Positions 1-10,785 of a DNA stretch of 64,000 bases are shown piece after piece. The DNA lies in contig NC_046680.1 of the NCBI RefSeq assembly GCF_009870125.1, positions 21,223,501 to 21,287,500 of the forward strand, written 5' to 3'. The stretch's first letter is position 1; each line of letters opens with the position of its first letter. The notes under the pieces are model-generated. The model did no database searches, was not told where the DNA came from, and worked only from the letters and a program-made list of their open reading frames with translations. The DNA comes from Drosophila pseudoobscura (taxonomy: Eukaryota > Arthropoda > Insecta > Diptera > Drosophilidae). The translations under genes were made by a program, and so were the position numbers.

Positions 1-1132
1 AATGGAAGCGGAATTCTGGCTGGAGATCGATTTCGATGGGCAGCTCGTCGCAGCCATTCCACATTCCCAGGACCTGGCGCGATTGCATCACCTGCTTGAT
101 GTTCAATAGAGCGGGAAGGGCAGTGCATCCAGCATTCACAACAACAGACAAGGCAGAGTTCTTACTAATGCCCAGCAGCTGGCAGGCATCCTTAAGAAAT
201 ATAAACGATAGTTCAGTCCACATTTCCTGGCCCAGGAAATGCTTGTAAGGAGAGTTCTCCAGCCCGGCAGGCAGATATATAAAGCTGGCCATCAGATTGG
301 CTATCTCGTGCTCATAGCGCAAGGCAAACTTCTTGAAATTCGTCCGGGCATAGACAACGGCCTCGTTCTGCGACTCCACGCCATACGAGACAAGCTGCAT
401 AAAGCGCATGCGGTGCAGCCGAAACTCAATGAGAGAGTGCCGCTCCATGAGCTGTGGTGAGTAGCGCTTGGTCCACTTGAGGGCTTCGGTCAGCTCCCGC
501 TTCTGTATCTTCATCCAAATACTATAGATATCGGCGAACTCCCGCTCCGAGTCGAACACATCCTGGGCTTGATCCTCTGTCATTTTGCATTCTTTGATCA
601 AAGTGCGGGCCACTGTGTCCATGCCCTGGCGGCAATAGTGCTTGGCAATGGCCTTGTTTAGCAGCATCAGGTTCTCCTCGTCCTGCAGGACATCGACACG
701 CATGGTGGATGTAAAGTCGGCGCTAAAATTACGATCAATAGCCTTCCCGATCTTTGAAATCGAGCCGTGCAAGTCACGATGCTCTGTGGACAGCTTCTGC
801 ACCCTTTCATTACATTTTAAAATGGCCCCTCTGATCACCTCCATGTGGCGATCAGTGGGACGCTGCGGCGCAGTTGGTTCCGTCTCCACCTGCATGCTCA
901 CACCATCGCCCATTGGGTCGTCTACGCTGGGAGCATTTGCATTCACCTGAGTGCTCGAGTTAAGAGTCGTTACCATTTGCTCGGCATTGCCAAGGGCATT
1001 GACCAAGTCCGACATCAGCATCGCAATATCCCCTACATCGGCCGAGGCATTGTCGCGTAGCTGCTCTAGTTTAGTAACAACTCGGTCGAGATCCTTTTCC
1101 ACCGATGAACAGGCCCACGATTCGCTATCCAT
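1..1132 (-). CDS. RMND5: RMND5 homologue, CTLH E3 ubiquitin ligase subunit (partial)
   Basis: The minus strand is open from the ATG at 1132-1130 to the window edge, giving about 377 residues with no intron; the 3' end is outside the window. The product begins MDSESWACSSVEKDLDRVV and continues with LisH- and CTLH-like helical sequence around residues 130-240, including AIAKHYCRQGMDTVARTLI. It ends near LPIEIDLQPEFRFH, the stretch that just precedes the RING-like domain in RMND5A. That RING-like zinc domain must lie to the left of base 1. RMND5 is the RING subunit that, with MAEA, forms the catalytic core of the CTLH/GID ubiquitin ligase; in flies this complex clears maternal RNA-binding proteins at the maternal-to-zygotic transition (the fly gene is, I believe, called Souji). 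The family call rests on remembered RMND5A sequence and the LPxEIDL block, not on a search. Confidence 0.88.
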   Translation of the reverse strand, partial: MDSESWACSSVEKDLDRVVTKLEQLRDNASADVGDIAMLMSDLVNALGNAEQMVTTLNSSTQVNANAPSVDDPMGDGVSMQVETEPTAPQRPTDRHMEVIRGAILKCNERVQKLSTEHRDLHGSISKIGKAIDRNFSADFTSTMRVDVLQDEENLMLLNKAIAKHYCRQGMDTVARTLIKECKMTEDQAQDVFDSEREFADIYSIWMKIQKRELTEALKWTKRYSPQLMERHSLIEFRLHRMRFMQLVSYGVESQNEAVVYARTNFKKFALRYEHEIANLMASFIYLPAGLENSPYKHFLGQEMWTELSFIFLKDACQLLGISKNSALSVVVNAGCTALPALLNIKQVMQSRQVLGMWNGCDELPIEIDLQPEFRFH

Positions 1133-1337
1133 TGTTTGCTCCACTTTCTTTGTGACAAAATAAAAAAAAAACTAGCCACGCCAGGCGCGCTTTTCCTTTA
1201 GACTTCAGACCAAAACGAACTCAATTCTCGATCTCTGAGGTTTTTTCCAAGGTCTATGCTAGATTTCACCGTTTAGCGGAATATGCGTATTATTTAAAAA
1301 TTCTTAATTTTATAAATTATAACACACACAAACATTG
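1133..1337. other. 5' leader region of the RMND5 gene
   Basis: This AT-rich stretch lies between the RMND5 start codon and its promoter motif. It is probably 5' UTR and promoter-proximal sequence. I see no other gene in it. Confidence 0.4.
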
Positions 1338-2040
1338 CGACCAGTGTGACCGTGGACTTTTCGATATCTGACTGGACTTATCAAGTTCTGTTTTACATAT
1401 TCCTCGATTTTGATATTCCGACGGATATTACTATATATAAAGCGCATTTAGCCATGCCCACATAATTTTATACGATTAATTAATCAATTTTCTACAAGAT
1501 TGGTTAGTTTTTAATCCTTGCTTTTATTGTATTTATTGTAAAAAAAGGTTTGAACAAAATAGTTCAACAAAAAAAGAGTCACTATGTTGCGTGTAGGCTT
1601 TTGTATACCCTATTTTGTTAATTTTATATGAAGATGAAACGTGATTTATAAAGACCTTTTCTCAAATTGATATTCTTTAGACATATTCATGAATATTATT
1701 AGTATCTTGTATATATTTATCTCGATCCTGATGCCTACGGAGCCTGGGATGACAAACATTTTTTCAACTCTATAATACCCCTTTCTCTAGGGTATGAAAA
1801 CTAGTGTTGCCGGTAATCATTGTCTTCAACCGGTTATTTATCAATAAATACTCGTTTTTGATCTTCCGTCGAATATTACTAGCTACCAAAGACCCTCAGG
1901 TCTGAACTCATAATTTTATCCAATTATTACATAAATTTCCTACAAGACTGGCCAACTTTAAGTTCTCATCATTATTGTATTGTTTATAAAATAAGGTTTA
2001 ATCAAAACAGACCAACAAAACTGACCACTAAATTAATTTC
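1338..2040. repeat. Dispersed repeat relic, two units
   Basis: Two decayed units (about 1338-1795 and 1800-2040) match units in the array at 40483-43460. Shared landmarks are CATATTCCTCG, TTTAGCCATGCCCACATAAT, CAAAATAGTTCAACAAAAAA, CTCAAATTGATATTCTTTAG and a terminal AGGGTATG. No coding potential is seen. I cannot name the family. The GCCATGCCCAC block and the terminal inverted TACCC/GGGTA words recall INE-1/DINE-1-type Helitron relics of Drosophila, but that is a guess from memory. The first unit starts at the Motif 1 promoter of RMND5. Confidence 0.7.
1341..1352 (-). promoter_or_regulatory. Core promoter Motif 1 upstream of the RMND5 gene
   Basis: On the minus strand this reads CGGTCACACTGG. 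It fits the Drosophila core-promoter Motif 1 (YGGTCACACTR, bound by M1BP), typical of TATA-less housekeeping genes. It lies about 210 bases upstream of the RMND5 start codon and is the likely promoter of that gene. It also sits at the head of a dispersed repeat relic (1338-2040). Confidence 0.6.
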
Positions 2041-2251
2041 CTTACATGGGAACTACACATTTGCTACATATTAACTGCATTTTCATGTAATTACCAAAGG
2101 CGACACCTAAAGGCGAAATGTGTACGTATCAAACATTTTTGCCCGTTTTTTTTTCATATAACCCCCATGGCAGCGCCAGTGTGAAAAAGTTCCGTTATCT
2201 ACTATTTTAATATGCATTTTTTCCGACATTTTTGAAAAAATTGAGGTTTTG

Positions 2252-2425
2252 ATGGAAAACGATCAGGAATTCGATGCTGATCACGAATTGGTATTCGATG
2301 TGGCCTGGGACATGGCTCTAAGGGGCTTTTCTACACAGTTTCTACATTGGTGCTTTGTCGATATTGTCTCTGAAGATCTGGCAGCACTGAAAAATCAAGC
2401 TGAAAAATCAATAGTCTGGCCATAG
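2252..2425 (+). CDS. Candidate small protein gene, 57 residues, unknown function
   Basis: An ATG-to-TAG frame of 57 codons starts MENDQEFDADHELVFDVAWD and ends KNQAEKSIVWP. The N-terminal half is acidic and the middle is hydrophobic and aromatic. I see no signal peptide and recognise no family. A GCCAGTGTGAA word resembling core-promoter Motif 1 lies about 80 bases upstream (near 2173), and an AATAAA signal lies near 2582, so a compact single-exon transcript of about 400 bases is possible. Codon usage looks ordinary. It could equally be a chance open frame or a fragment of a dead gene. The call rests only on composition and flanking signals. Confidence 0.3.
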   Translation: MENDQEFDADHELVFDVAWDMALRGFSTQFLHWCFVDIVSEDLAALKNQAEKSIVWP

Positions 2426-2429
2426 CATA

Positions 2430-4010
2430 CAAAAATGCTCAAATTCGCATAACATAACGACAAACTCGCAGTTTTAAATTAGCAGTAATTAGATAAGTTA
2501 ACGAATATTTGAATACAGTCAATACTAACGAAAATGGTAAATATTGTTGCAAAATATGTATAGTTTCTTCGCAAAAAAATCAAATAAACCGCCAAGGACA
2601 ACAAACTCGGACGCTAAAAATTCGAAGTATTAAAAATAAATGATGAATACACGCTTTAATTTGTGCGACATTGAATCCTGTTTCAATGCCGTGTCTCCAA
2701 AAATAAAATAACAGCCAAAATTCCGAAGCGCACGAGTACTTTTGGCATGCTGACGAAAATCCAGGTCCAACGACTCCAACGGTTAAGACAGGCAAAGCTA
2801 AAACAGTGCGCGTACAAACAATTTTACTTTCGCTTAGTCGCAGTCGCAGTCAGTGCGTTTGAAAGCGAAATGGAAATGGAAAACGTTTGGGAGAAACCCC
2901 GCAGAAAATTCATAATATATATATGTATAAATGAGTACTCGCATACAAGTATGGGTGTGCCAATGTTCGCGAGTGTGTGATAATAAGAGAGAAAGAGAGA
3001 GAGAGAAGAAAGCTGTGAAATAATGGAAACGGAAAAATATCAAAACACAAAATATATATTCAAAAATGCTCGGAATGGGAAGAGAGCACTCCCAGCTAGA
3101 AATGCCCCCAGTGCAGGGGCCCACGTTTCAAATCGTTTTGTCGCACTCATTATTTGATTTTATTCTATTTTATTTGACTTTTGCCGTTTTAGCGGCCAAA
3201 ATAACGGACCAATGCTCGCCGACGATTAGGAAGAAGAGCACACACACGGCAGAGAGCGCCGTGCAGTCGTGCCGTCCGTTTTTAAAAATTCGCTAATAGT
3301 TTCAGAAATTTGCCTGGCTGGCCAGTTCGGGAACAACATTCAAACTTTGCGTAAGATCTTTCGCTCCCCAAGTCTTGGGGCAACCTTTGCGTCCGGGCAA
3401 CACAGATAAATCCATATATCCATAAAGAAATTGAAACGTTTTTGGAGAAACATTTAATATTATTTATGCGGTCGTTAATTGTGGCAGCGAAACTGAACGC
3501 TGCCTACTGTGATGTGATTTCTGTGTGCAGACCGAGACGAAAATAATGAAAAATTATTAGACGGACCCAAAAGACCGAATTGTGCGAGCTAAAAATAAAA
3601 AATATCGGGACTGCTATTTATGTAATAAAGTTTTTTTTGTTTTTTTGTTGTCCCACAACAATATTTTAATGTACACGACTTTGCATTGTGATTCTCAATT
3701 CGAGATCAATGATCAGTGAACGTCGACCTGGAGTGAACTGGAGCGTGTTACTACATTATTGTACCCCAAGTCTATGTATTGTATATTTCAGATAATGCTT
3801 TAAACGTACAGAAACCCCATCTACAATCTACAATTAACAAAAATGAGCCAATGTCAAAGTTAACCGCAAACTGGAGCCACATATAGCAGCTGCATTCAGA
3901 GAGCAAAGCATAGCATAATTCAACGAACCAAGCAAATCAGATCAGGAATACTTAAGCCTTAGGTTTTAGCTTTAACTATAGGAGAGGAACGAATAGGAAA
4001 CGACTACGAA
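2430..4010. other. Upstream region of RIC-3
   Basis: Noncoding sequence with a short GA repeat near 2990-3007 and T-rich runs. The part nearest 4010 is probably RIC-3 5' UTR or upstream noncoding exon sequence. No conserved coding frame is seen on either strand. Confidence 0.4.
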
Positions 4011-7000
4011 ATGCCTTCAGCAGCCACGAAGAAACGGCCATCCGTTGTCAAGGAGGAGGAGGGTATGACGCCCAAGAAGACGGCCCTGATCATTGTCACC
4101 GTCATTGGATGCATTGCCATATTGTGGCCAAAGGTTTTCCATCCCATGATGTTCGGTTCTGCGCCGCCGCCGCCCCCCCAGCAGCAGAACTTAAAGGATC
4201 AGAGGAGCGGGGCACCGGGCGGTGAGTTGAGTGGCAATGTTTCCGCAATTAGAATCGAAAATTTATTAGTTATTTCTTTTTATTTATTATTGTCTATGTG
4301 TGCCTCTGTGTCTGTGTGTGTGTGTGTGTGTATGTGTGTGTTCGCCTGTCCTGTTTGGTGTTTTAGGCTGTTGTGATGTTGTGCTCGACAGGGAACAGTT
4401 CATGAACACGACGAAGCCGGATGCTGCCGTACCGTTTGGGCCCCACCTCTACCGGAAACATATTAACCTGTACACGGGTGAAATAAGTAGGTCGCTCCCT
4501 CCATTGGAGCACAGCACTTTCCCTCCATATCTCCGTTAATAATCGAAATCGGTATTTGCATTTCTGCTTTAACTTTTAAAGGGCTTTTTTTCACTAACTT
4601 TAAATCGATTCGATTTACCTAACAAATCCCTACTATAACGGGTCGGTTCTTCGCATACCCTAACCTCATTTTGTGTTTATTTTATTTGAAAAGTCAAAGC
4701 CGAAAAGTCGTAGCCGAAATAATTGATATAATAATGTTCTTGCCAGGTCTGCGACAGGAGCGTCCGGCCCACCTACATCCAGAGTCCATATACCAGGCGA
4801 TGCGGGAGCGTGGACGCGCCATACCTGCCACACCCACCGTGCCCATTGTTGAACGCAAAAGTTCAGCAAGTAATCCGCCCCCGCGCATCGTAGACGGACG
4901 GGTGAGTTATGCTATCCATCTTGCATTGTGCATTGTTCTCTGGAACGATGATTACACTCGATCATCCAATCCCGATGGTAATAATGGGATCGACGATGGA
5001 GCGGATGAGACATCATCGCTCTCGTTGGAAGTCATTTATAAATAGAAAAAGTTTATTTTATTTTGGTTTTGTTTTTGTTTTTATGACACTGCACGCAAAC
5101 TGAAGGCAAAAGACAGCGCAAACGAAACAAAAACTGTAAAGGATGAGTGGGAGAACAGAAAACTGTGGGGTCGGGTTGTACGAGTACATATTGAACTTGT
5201 GCCAAATTCAATGCGCCAGTTCCATCTCATCTCATTTCATAGTAGTCTGTGCTCTCATCTGTACGAGTAGCACACAAAAGAGGACTGCAAACACAGAGAA
5301 TAAATGAATTGAACTATATGTTGCCCCTGTCCGAAACCATTGAGCCGGATACAGAAATATGAATGCCACAAGTTACAGCATGAATGGGTGTTTTTTAACA
5401 ATTGCTTTAGGAAAAGTTTGCCGGACTCATGGTGTATTCTGCTCTAAATGATTATCCAATTTAATTTATATCCTATAATGCTCTCGTCTTGCTTCTTCAT
5501 TCAGCCTGGTCCCATTCCTGGAATGCGTCCTCCAATGGGAGCCGGAGCTCTGCAACAGCCTCAGCAGCGGGGCAGCAGCATGGGCTTTCTAATGCCCCTC
5601 TACACAATCGGAATTGTCGTTTTCTTTGGCTACACGATAATGAAGGTAAGGATATATCCTGCAGATCCTCATTCAAAGAATTCGTCCCAATCTTGTTTTT
5701 CTACACAGATTGCTTTCAAGAAGCAAGTCCCCAATGCACCATACGGACCAGCACCATCGGATACCGGCTTTCGGCAGCAGGTCTTTGGCCAACAACAGGA
5801 ACACAGCCAGGTGGAGGATTTGGGCGGCACCAAATTGGGTGAGTTTCCAGACTAGTTCCAGTCACTTTTATTATTTATTCTTCTTGTAGTTCTTACACAC
5901 CACAATGCAGCAGCCACACAGACCAAATATCCATCCACCATATACAACACACAACCCGTAACCCAAACACACACCCACCAGTCGATCCGATCCTAACCGA
6001 ACCAATCATTTTTGTACTTTTCTGCTTCCGCCCATGCACACATCTGCATCTGTATCTGCATCTGCCCTATGCCTACATATGCGATAAGGCTGGCGAGAAC
6101 ACCAGACAAGTAAGCCACATATGGATAAGAAGATCCGAAGAATTTTGTTCGTTTCTTGATTTCGGTTCTAGTCCACTGCGTAGTCGATTGGATGATGGCG
6201 AAGGAAAACTTCGCGCCCATTCTTGAGTTTTGAAATATGTCCTCCTCATTTGGTTTAGTATCTTTTTGCGGATATATATGTATAGTTTGTTTATTGTGTA
6301 GATGTGAACCTATTATGTATTCTAGATGTTGTATATTGTATATATAGTAAGTAAGTGTTTACTAACTCATAAAGCAATCACGAAATCACAGATTTAGTCA
6401 CGTCCCCCCACACATGAATATATATGTAGTTTGTTCTGATTTGCCCACCTCCCCTCCCCCCCCTGTAAATACATTAGTTTTCTAGTCTCGTTTGTCCTTT
6501 TGGCGTCAAAATCTCAATCTCAAAGCAAAACTCGTACGCAAATTTTATAGGAATTGCAGCAGTTAAGGCGAAGGCGCATGAGGCCCCAACGAATGGAAGA
6601 CAGCGGAGCCGAAGCCGGAGCCGGAGCCACGACGAGGAGCTCTACAATGCCAGCGTGTCGGCCACCGAGGTGGCCAGCAATCTGTCTATCTCCCTCAAGC
6701 ACCACCAGGAGCAGATGGAGAAGGAGCAGCTGATGGAGATTGAGAAGTTGCGCCAGAAGCTCGAGGATACGGAGCGGGCGATGGCCAAGCTGATTGCCGA
6801 AATGAACAGCGATCAGTATGAGGCAAAGGTTAGCATCGTCACAACAACCACCACAGTGCACTGTTCCGATATGGGACCCAGATACAGATTACAATAGCAT
6901 TTTCTATATCATTTTTGACGATCGTAGCGTAATCAGCCAGGCACCACCGCCGACACCATTCGATATCATTTATTAATACTTATCCTGTTTCTTTGTGTTC

Positions 7001-9096
7001 TCATTTTCAAGATGATTGCCATGAAGTTTCTCAAGCGGCAGCCAAATTTCTAAGACAAAAACAAAAACAACATTCAATTCACATAGAATCAATCAATCAA
7101 TCAGACCAAAATTCAGATCAAAGATCATACCTAAGTACAAGCCAACAATAGATTACTTCTTGTTTTTTCGGTTTCAAGTAGATAGATGAAATGAATTGAA
7201 TTGAATCCTTTGGAATGGTTCCCCTTGCTCCCCTTCCCCCTTTTCACAATCAAAATTCTTCTTCTATCCTCCAGCAGCGGCATGTTAACCGTTAACCTTT
7301 ACCCCTGTGTATAATATCATTGTCTCACTCTCACTCCACTCTCTCTGTCTGTAACTATTGCATGGAGCGGAACTCTCTCTCTCTCTCTCTCTCCCTCCAC
7401 CGCTCTATCACTGTTCTACTCGTTATTTTGCTCGTCTGCAGTCTATCGGCATGCGATACGATATGATACGATACGATTCCTTTTACTAACTAACTTTAAT
7501 GTAAATGTAATACCTGCACCTCTGTGTCTAAACTATTTCAACTAAATTCTTATGATGGGGACATATTTTACAATTCAATCTGACCAATCTCTATCCGAAA
7601 TTAATACTAGTATTCTCTAGAGTCTAGACTGAAACCATCACATTGCCAATAAACTCGTACTCATGCCATTTTATATGCTATAGGATTTACCATATATAAA
7701 TATTCACATATCTGTCGTTTCTACGTTTTCCATGTATCTCACTCTCATGTGTAATCAAACCAATCGAAAAATGAAATGTTTTGTAATGAAACGAAATCTG
7801 TGATACCATGATAAACGAAACCCAAACCGAAACGAAACCCGAACTTTTGTATAGTTGTAACGGCGATACAAGGTTTGATAGACGCTGCCGATGAGCAATT
7901 GAACGTTCGAGACAAGCAGAGGAGTGATACTGAAACTGATTTGAATAAGGTTAGAGGCCGTCAAAGGGTCCCCACACGGCAATGCAATCGTTGAACATTT
8001 TTTGAATATTTTTTGATATACATATGCAATATCTGAATATCTGATTATCTGAATACCTGAATATATCTAATTACGTATTCTTTCTGTTAATTAACCAAGA
8101 ACCTTCGTCTAATTGAGTTTTTCGTTGCGTTTCACCTAACCACAAATTGAAGTAATTAATTTCTCGATTTATGATTTTTAATGTTTGAGGCTGTAGAAAT
8201 GCTTGAGTCCAATCCGGAGATTTATCTGCATCTCTAACAGAACTTTCCATATGCCCAATCCCTAGCAAAACGACAACGAAAAAACGAAAGATCAACTGGA
8301 GAAGGACAAGGAGAAGGACAAAATTTCCTCCAATGGGCATGCAAACGTAAACACCACCGACCAGGGTGCGGATCCGGCTGCAAAGGGAGTCAAACAGCAA
8401 CAACAGCGAAAGCGTCGGGACCTGAGCGCTGAGCGGGAACTAACGGTAAAAATATATCTCTAAAATATATATTTTTGTAGATTTGTTGATGTAAATAACC
8501 CATTGTTGGCTCAGGTACTGGGCATGGAGGTAACAGCCAGTTGCGAGGGCGGCCGCAAATGGACCGGACGCCCTCCAACGCCTGTTTTCCGAGCACCAAT
8601 CGAACATGTAAGTGCCACGGCAGCGCCAGCACCAGCCCCCCGCAGAACAGATCCAATAGAAACCATAGCTTTCCAACTACTAGCATTGTGCTTTGCTAGG
8701 AAAATAATGTTTTGCACTCTTCACAATTCCAGTCCAAATTGGAAGGAAACCTACCCGAGCCGCAGTCCATTTACTTGGAAGGCGCTCTGGCACACGATTC
8801 TCAGATTTTGGTGGCCGACGCCCAGACCAAGCGCGAGGAGGTCTACGACACTGAGCTCAATGGATCCGCCGAGGAGCCAGCCGTAAGAGCAGCGCAGCAC
8901 TCTACTCTCTTCTTTCTGAATACGCGGTTCTAATTGACTATTCGAATATTCTCACTTTCAGGTCATTCTTAGCAGTAAGATGACATTATCATTGATTAAT
9001 TTGGATGCAAATCAACAAAATGGCAATTGGGGCAAACCCGAAATCGAGAGTCCCCTGGCTGATGATATCGAAATAATTGGGCACGACGAGCAATAG
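4011..9096 (+). CDS. RIC-3: RIC-3, acetylcholine-receptor chaperone (10 coding exons)
   Basis: Exons by splice consensus and phase: 4011-4221, 4367-4486, 4747-4901, 5505-5645, 5709-5838, 6551-6828, 8266-8445, 8515-8607, 8733-8882, 8962-9096; all phases close and give 530 residues. RIC-3 is an ER membrane chaperone that promotes folding and surface delivery of nicotinic acetylcholine receptors. The protein shows an N-terminal membrane segment after a short basic tail (TALIIVTVIGCIAILWP, residues ~25-42), a proline-rich stretch, a second hydrophobic segment (GFLMPLYTIGIVVFFGYTIM, within exon 4), then a charged coiled coil in exon 6 (HHQEQMEKEQLMEIEKLRQK). The C-terminal exons are hydrophilic, with VLGMEVTASCEGGRKW in exon 8. 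Two further acceptor-led ORFs (7012-7053 and 9175-9234) could be alternative last exons. AATAAA signals near 9579 and 9607 fit the 3' end. The long introns hold CT repeats near 7374. Confidence 0.9.
7012..7053 (+). CDS. RIC-3: Candidate alternative last exon of RIC-3 (short isoform)
   Basis: A strong pyrimidine tract and CAAG acceptor precede MIAMKFLKRQPNF and a stop. The exon is in phase 0 with the donor at 6828, so splicing here would end the protein just after the coiled coil (about 358 residues) and drop the acidic tail. RIC-3 genes are known to be alternatively spliced; this exon's use is inferred from sequence only. Confidence 0.5.
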   Translation: MIAMKFLKRQPNF

Positions 9097-9174
9097 AGAT
9101 ACTAGTACTTACATACATATACAAATACAAATATTTGTATCGATGATGACCTAATTTGGATGGAATTATTGCAG

Positions 9175-9234
9175 GAGCAGAGTGAACTAATTAGCAAATT
9201 ACGACTGATTAACATGAAACAGAATTGCCAATAA
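9175..9234 (+). CDS. RIC-3: Candidate alternative last exon of RIC-3 (alternate C-terminus)
   Basis: After TTATTGCAG the frame EQSELISKLRLINMKQNCQ ends in TAA. It is in phase 0 with the donor at 8882, so it can replace the exon at 8962-9096 and give a different, amphipathic tail. It lies downstream of the usual stop, so it may also simply be 3' UTR. Confidence 0.35.
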   Translation, partial: EQSELISKLRLINMKQNCQ

Positions 9235-9578
9235 TTTGATATCTAATTTGTACATATATACATATTGTATTGTATGTTTTGATATATTCGTTTTGCTTTC
9301 GAAAACGCCAACACGTACATGTACATGTACTGGCCCCCCTCCAACTGCTCCAAGAAACTGTGCCCCACTTTGGTCAAACGTACTCAGATTTGCCCTCGAT
9401 CGCCTGATTTTATGTGAATAATGTTAGTTGAAACTCAAGGCAAGAACTAGTCTACCACTAAACTAAGCGCATACGATAAATTCGAAAATCGCATCGTCTA
9501 TTCTGCACTCTACTCGTATAATACTTTTGCATAATACCCTTCCTCTCGTCACGTTGCGTGGGAATGAAAAATTACCTT

Positions 9579-9612
9579 AATAAAAAGCGTTCTATTGCAC
9601 CTTATGAATAAA
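9579..9612 (+). terminator. Polyadenylation signals of RIC-3
   Basis: Two AATAAA words, near 9579-9584 and 9607-9612, lie about 500 bases after the RIC-3 stop and before the next gene. They are the likely cleavage signals for the long transcript. Confidence 0.5.
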
Positions 9613-10131
9613 GAACTAGTGCCACAGCGTTTGTGAAGCTAGTATAGAGAATAAATTATAAACCGGACTTGAAAACGAAAAAATGTACGCTCATTTACTG
9701 ATATTATTGAATCTAATATTAGAGAGGGGGCTCTAAAATCTTTTCATTTAGATTCACTTTAACATTAAATATAATTTTGAATCAACCGCTCGATTGAAAC
9801 AAGTTGCTCCATTTCGCGCTTAACAGCACCTCGTTGCCTCTTTAGCGCTTAACAGCACATTCCGTGCACTATTTTTCCATTGCATGTGTACACACTGCCC
9901 ATCAGCTGTTTGTAGTAAAATCTTGGCTGCGTTTCTGAAATAATTACGTAAATATCGGCAGGTTAGTGTATTTAACAATAATTATAATTGAATAGTCCAT
10001 GATGTCGCTGCAGACATGTCCCGCAACGCTGAAGACCGCTCCCTGTGGTGGCTAAATTGCAGCGGGTAGAATAGATTCCCATGATTTAGCTTGTTGCTAA
10101 TGATTTGTGTATTTTTCCTTGTGGTAAACAG
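9613..10131 (+). promoter_or_regulatory. Promoter and 5' UTR region of ND-B14.7
   Basis: This gap includes a CAG/GTTAGT donor at 9961-9962, which pairs with the acceptor TAAACAG at 10131 just before the ND-B14.7 start codon. It therefore probably carries a noncoding first exon and a 5' UTR intron. No TATA box is evident. Confidence 0.4.
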
Positions 10132-10136
10132 CCACC

Positions 10137-10785
10137 ATGTCGATCTTGCGCTCCAAGTACTACGATCATCCCGAGGGGGAAGATGCCTTTGGCAAGACTG
10201 TGGCCACCAACAAATACGCCGTCGCCGCCGGCCTGGCCTGGTCCACAGTCGATGTGCTGACGCTGGCGAAGCCAAAGGGCTACCTGCCCACGCTGGGGCG
10301 TTTTGCCTACAACACCGGCCCGCTGATGGGTATGGCCACAGCATTTACTCTCACGACACTGGCAGCCACCAATGCTCGCGGAAAGGATGACAAGTGAGTG
10401 GGCGATGCGATACAAGCTTGGACTGACTGACTCCCCGGAGTAACGATTATTTTAATTGCAGAATTAACTACTTGCTGGGAGGATTCGCTGCTGGTGGCGT
10501 CTTCGGGGCCTGGAAACACAACCATGTGGCCGGTCTCTGTGCTGGTCTCTTCCTAGGTGAGCTTCCGCTACCGCGTTTCTTCCCATTTGCTTATACTCAC
10601 CCAACGCTGTCTCTGTCTCTTCCACAGGCATTGCTGGTGTCATCAAGAAGATGTCCATCGAACAGGGCTGGGAGTTCTTTCCCGACACACCCACCAAGCA
10701 GTACGGCGGCCTCAACATAGCCCAAAACGATTGGACCATTATGGCCGATCGTCCCAAGGGCTGGACCTCCGAGAAGCAGTCCTAG
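10137..10785 (+). CDS. ND-B14.7: NADH dehydrogenase B14.7 subunit (NDUFA11 family, complex I)
   Basis: Three exons (10137-10393, 10462-10556, 10628-10785) join in phase to give 169 residues starting MSILRSKYYDHPEGEDAFGK. NDUFA11/B14.7 is an accessory inner-membrane subunit of mitochondrial complex I, related to the Tim17/22/23 fold with four membrane helices. Helix-like, glycine- and alanine-rich segments are visible at about residues 28-45, 58-78, 88-103 and 107-122 (INYLLGGFAAGGVFGAW; HVAGLCAGLFLGIAGVIK). The C-terminal part is soluble and ends DRPKGWTSEKQS. The start codon has a good ACC-ATG context directly after a splice acceptor. An AATAAA signal at 10878-10883 marks the likely 3' end. 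The gene lies about 900 bases after RIC-3 on the same strand. Confidence 0.92.
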
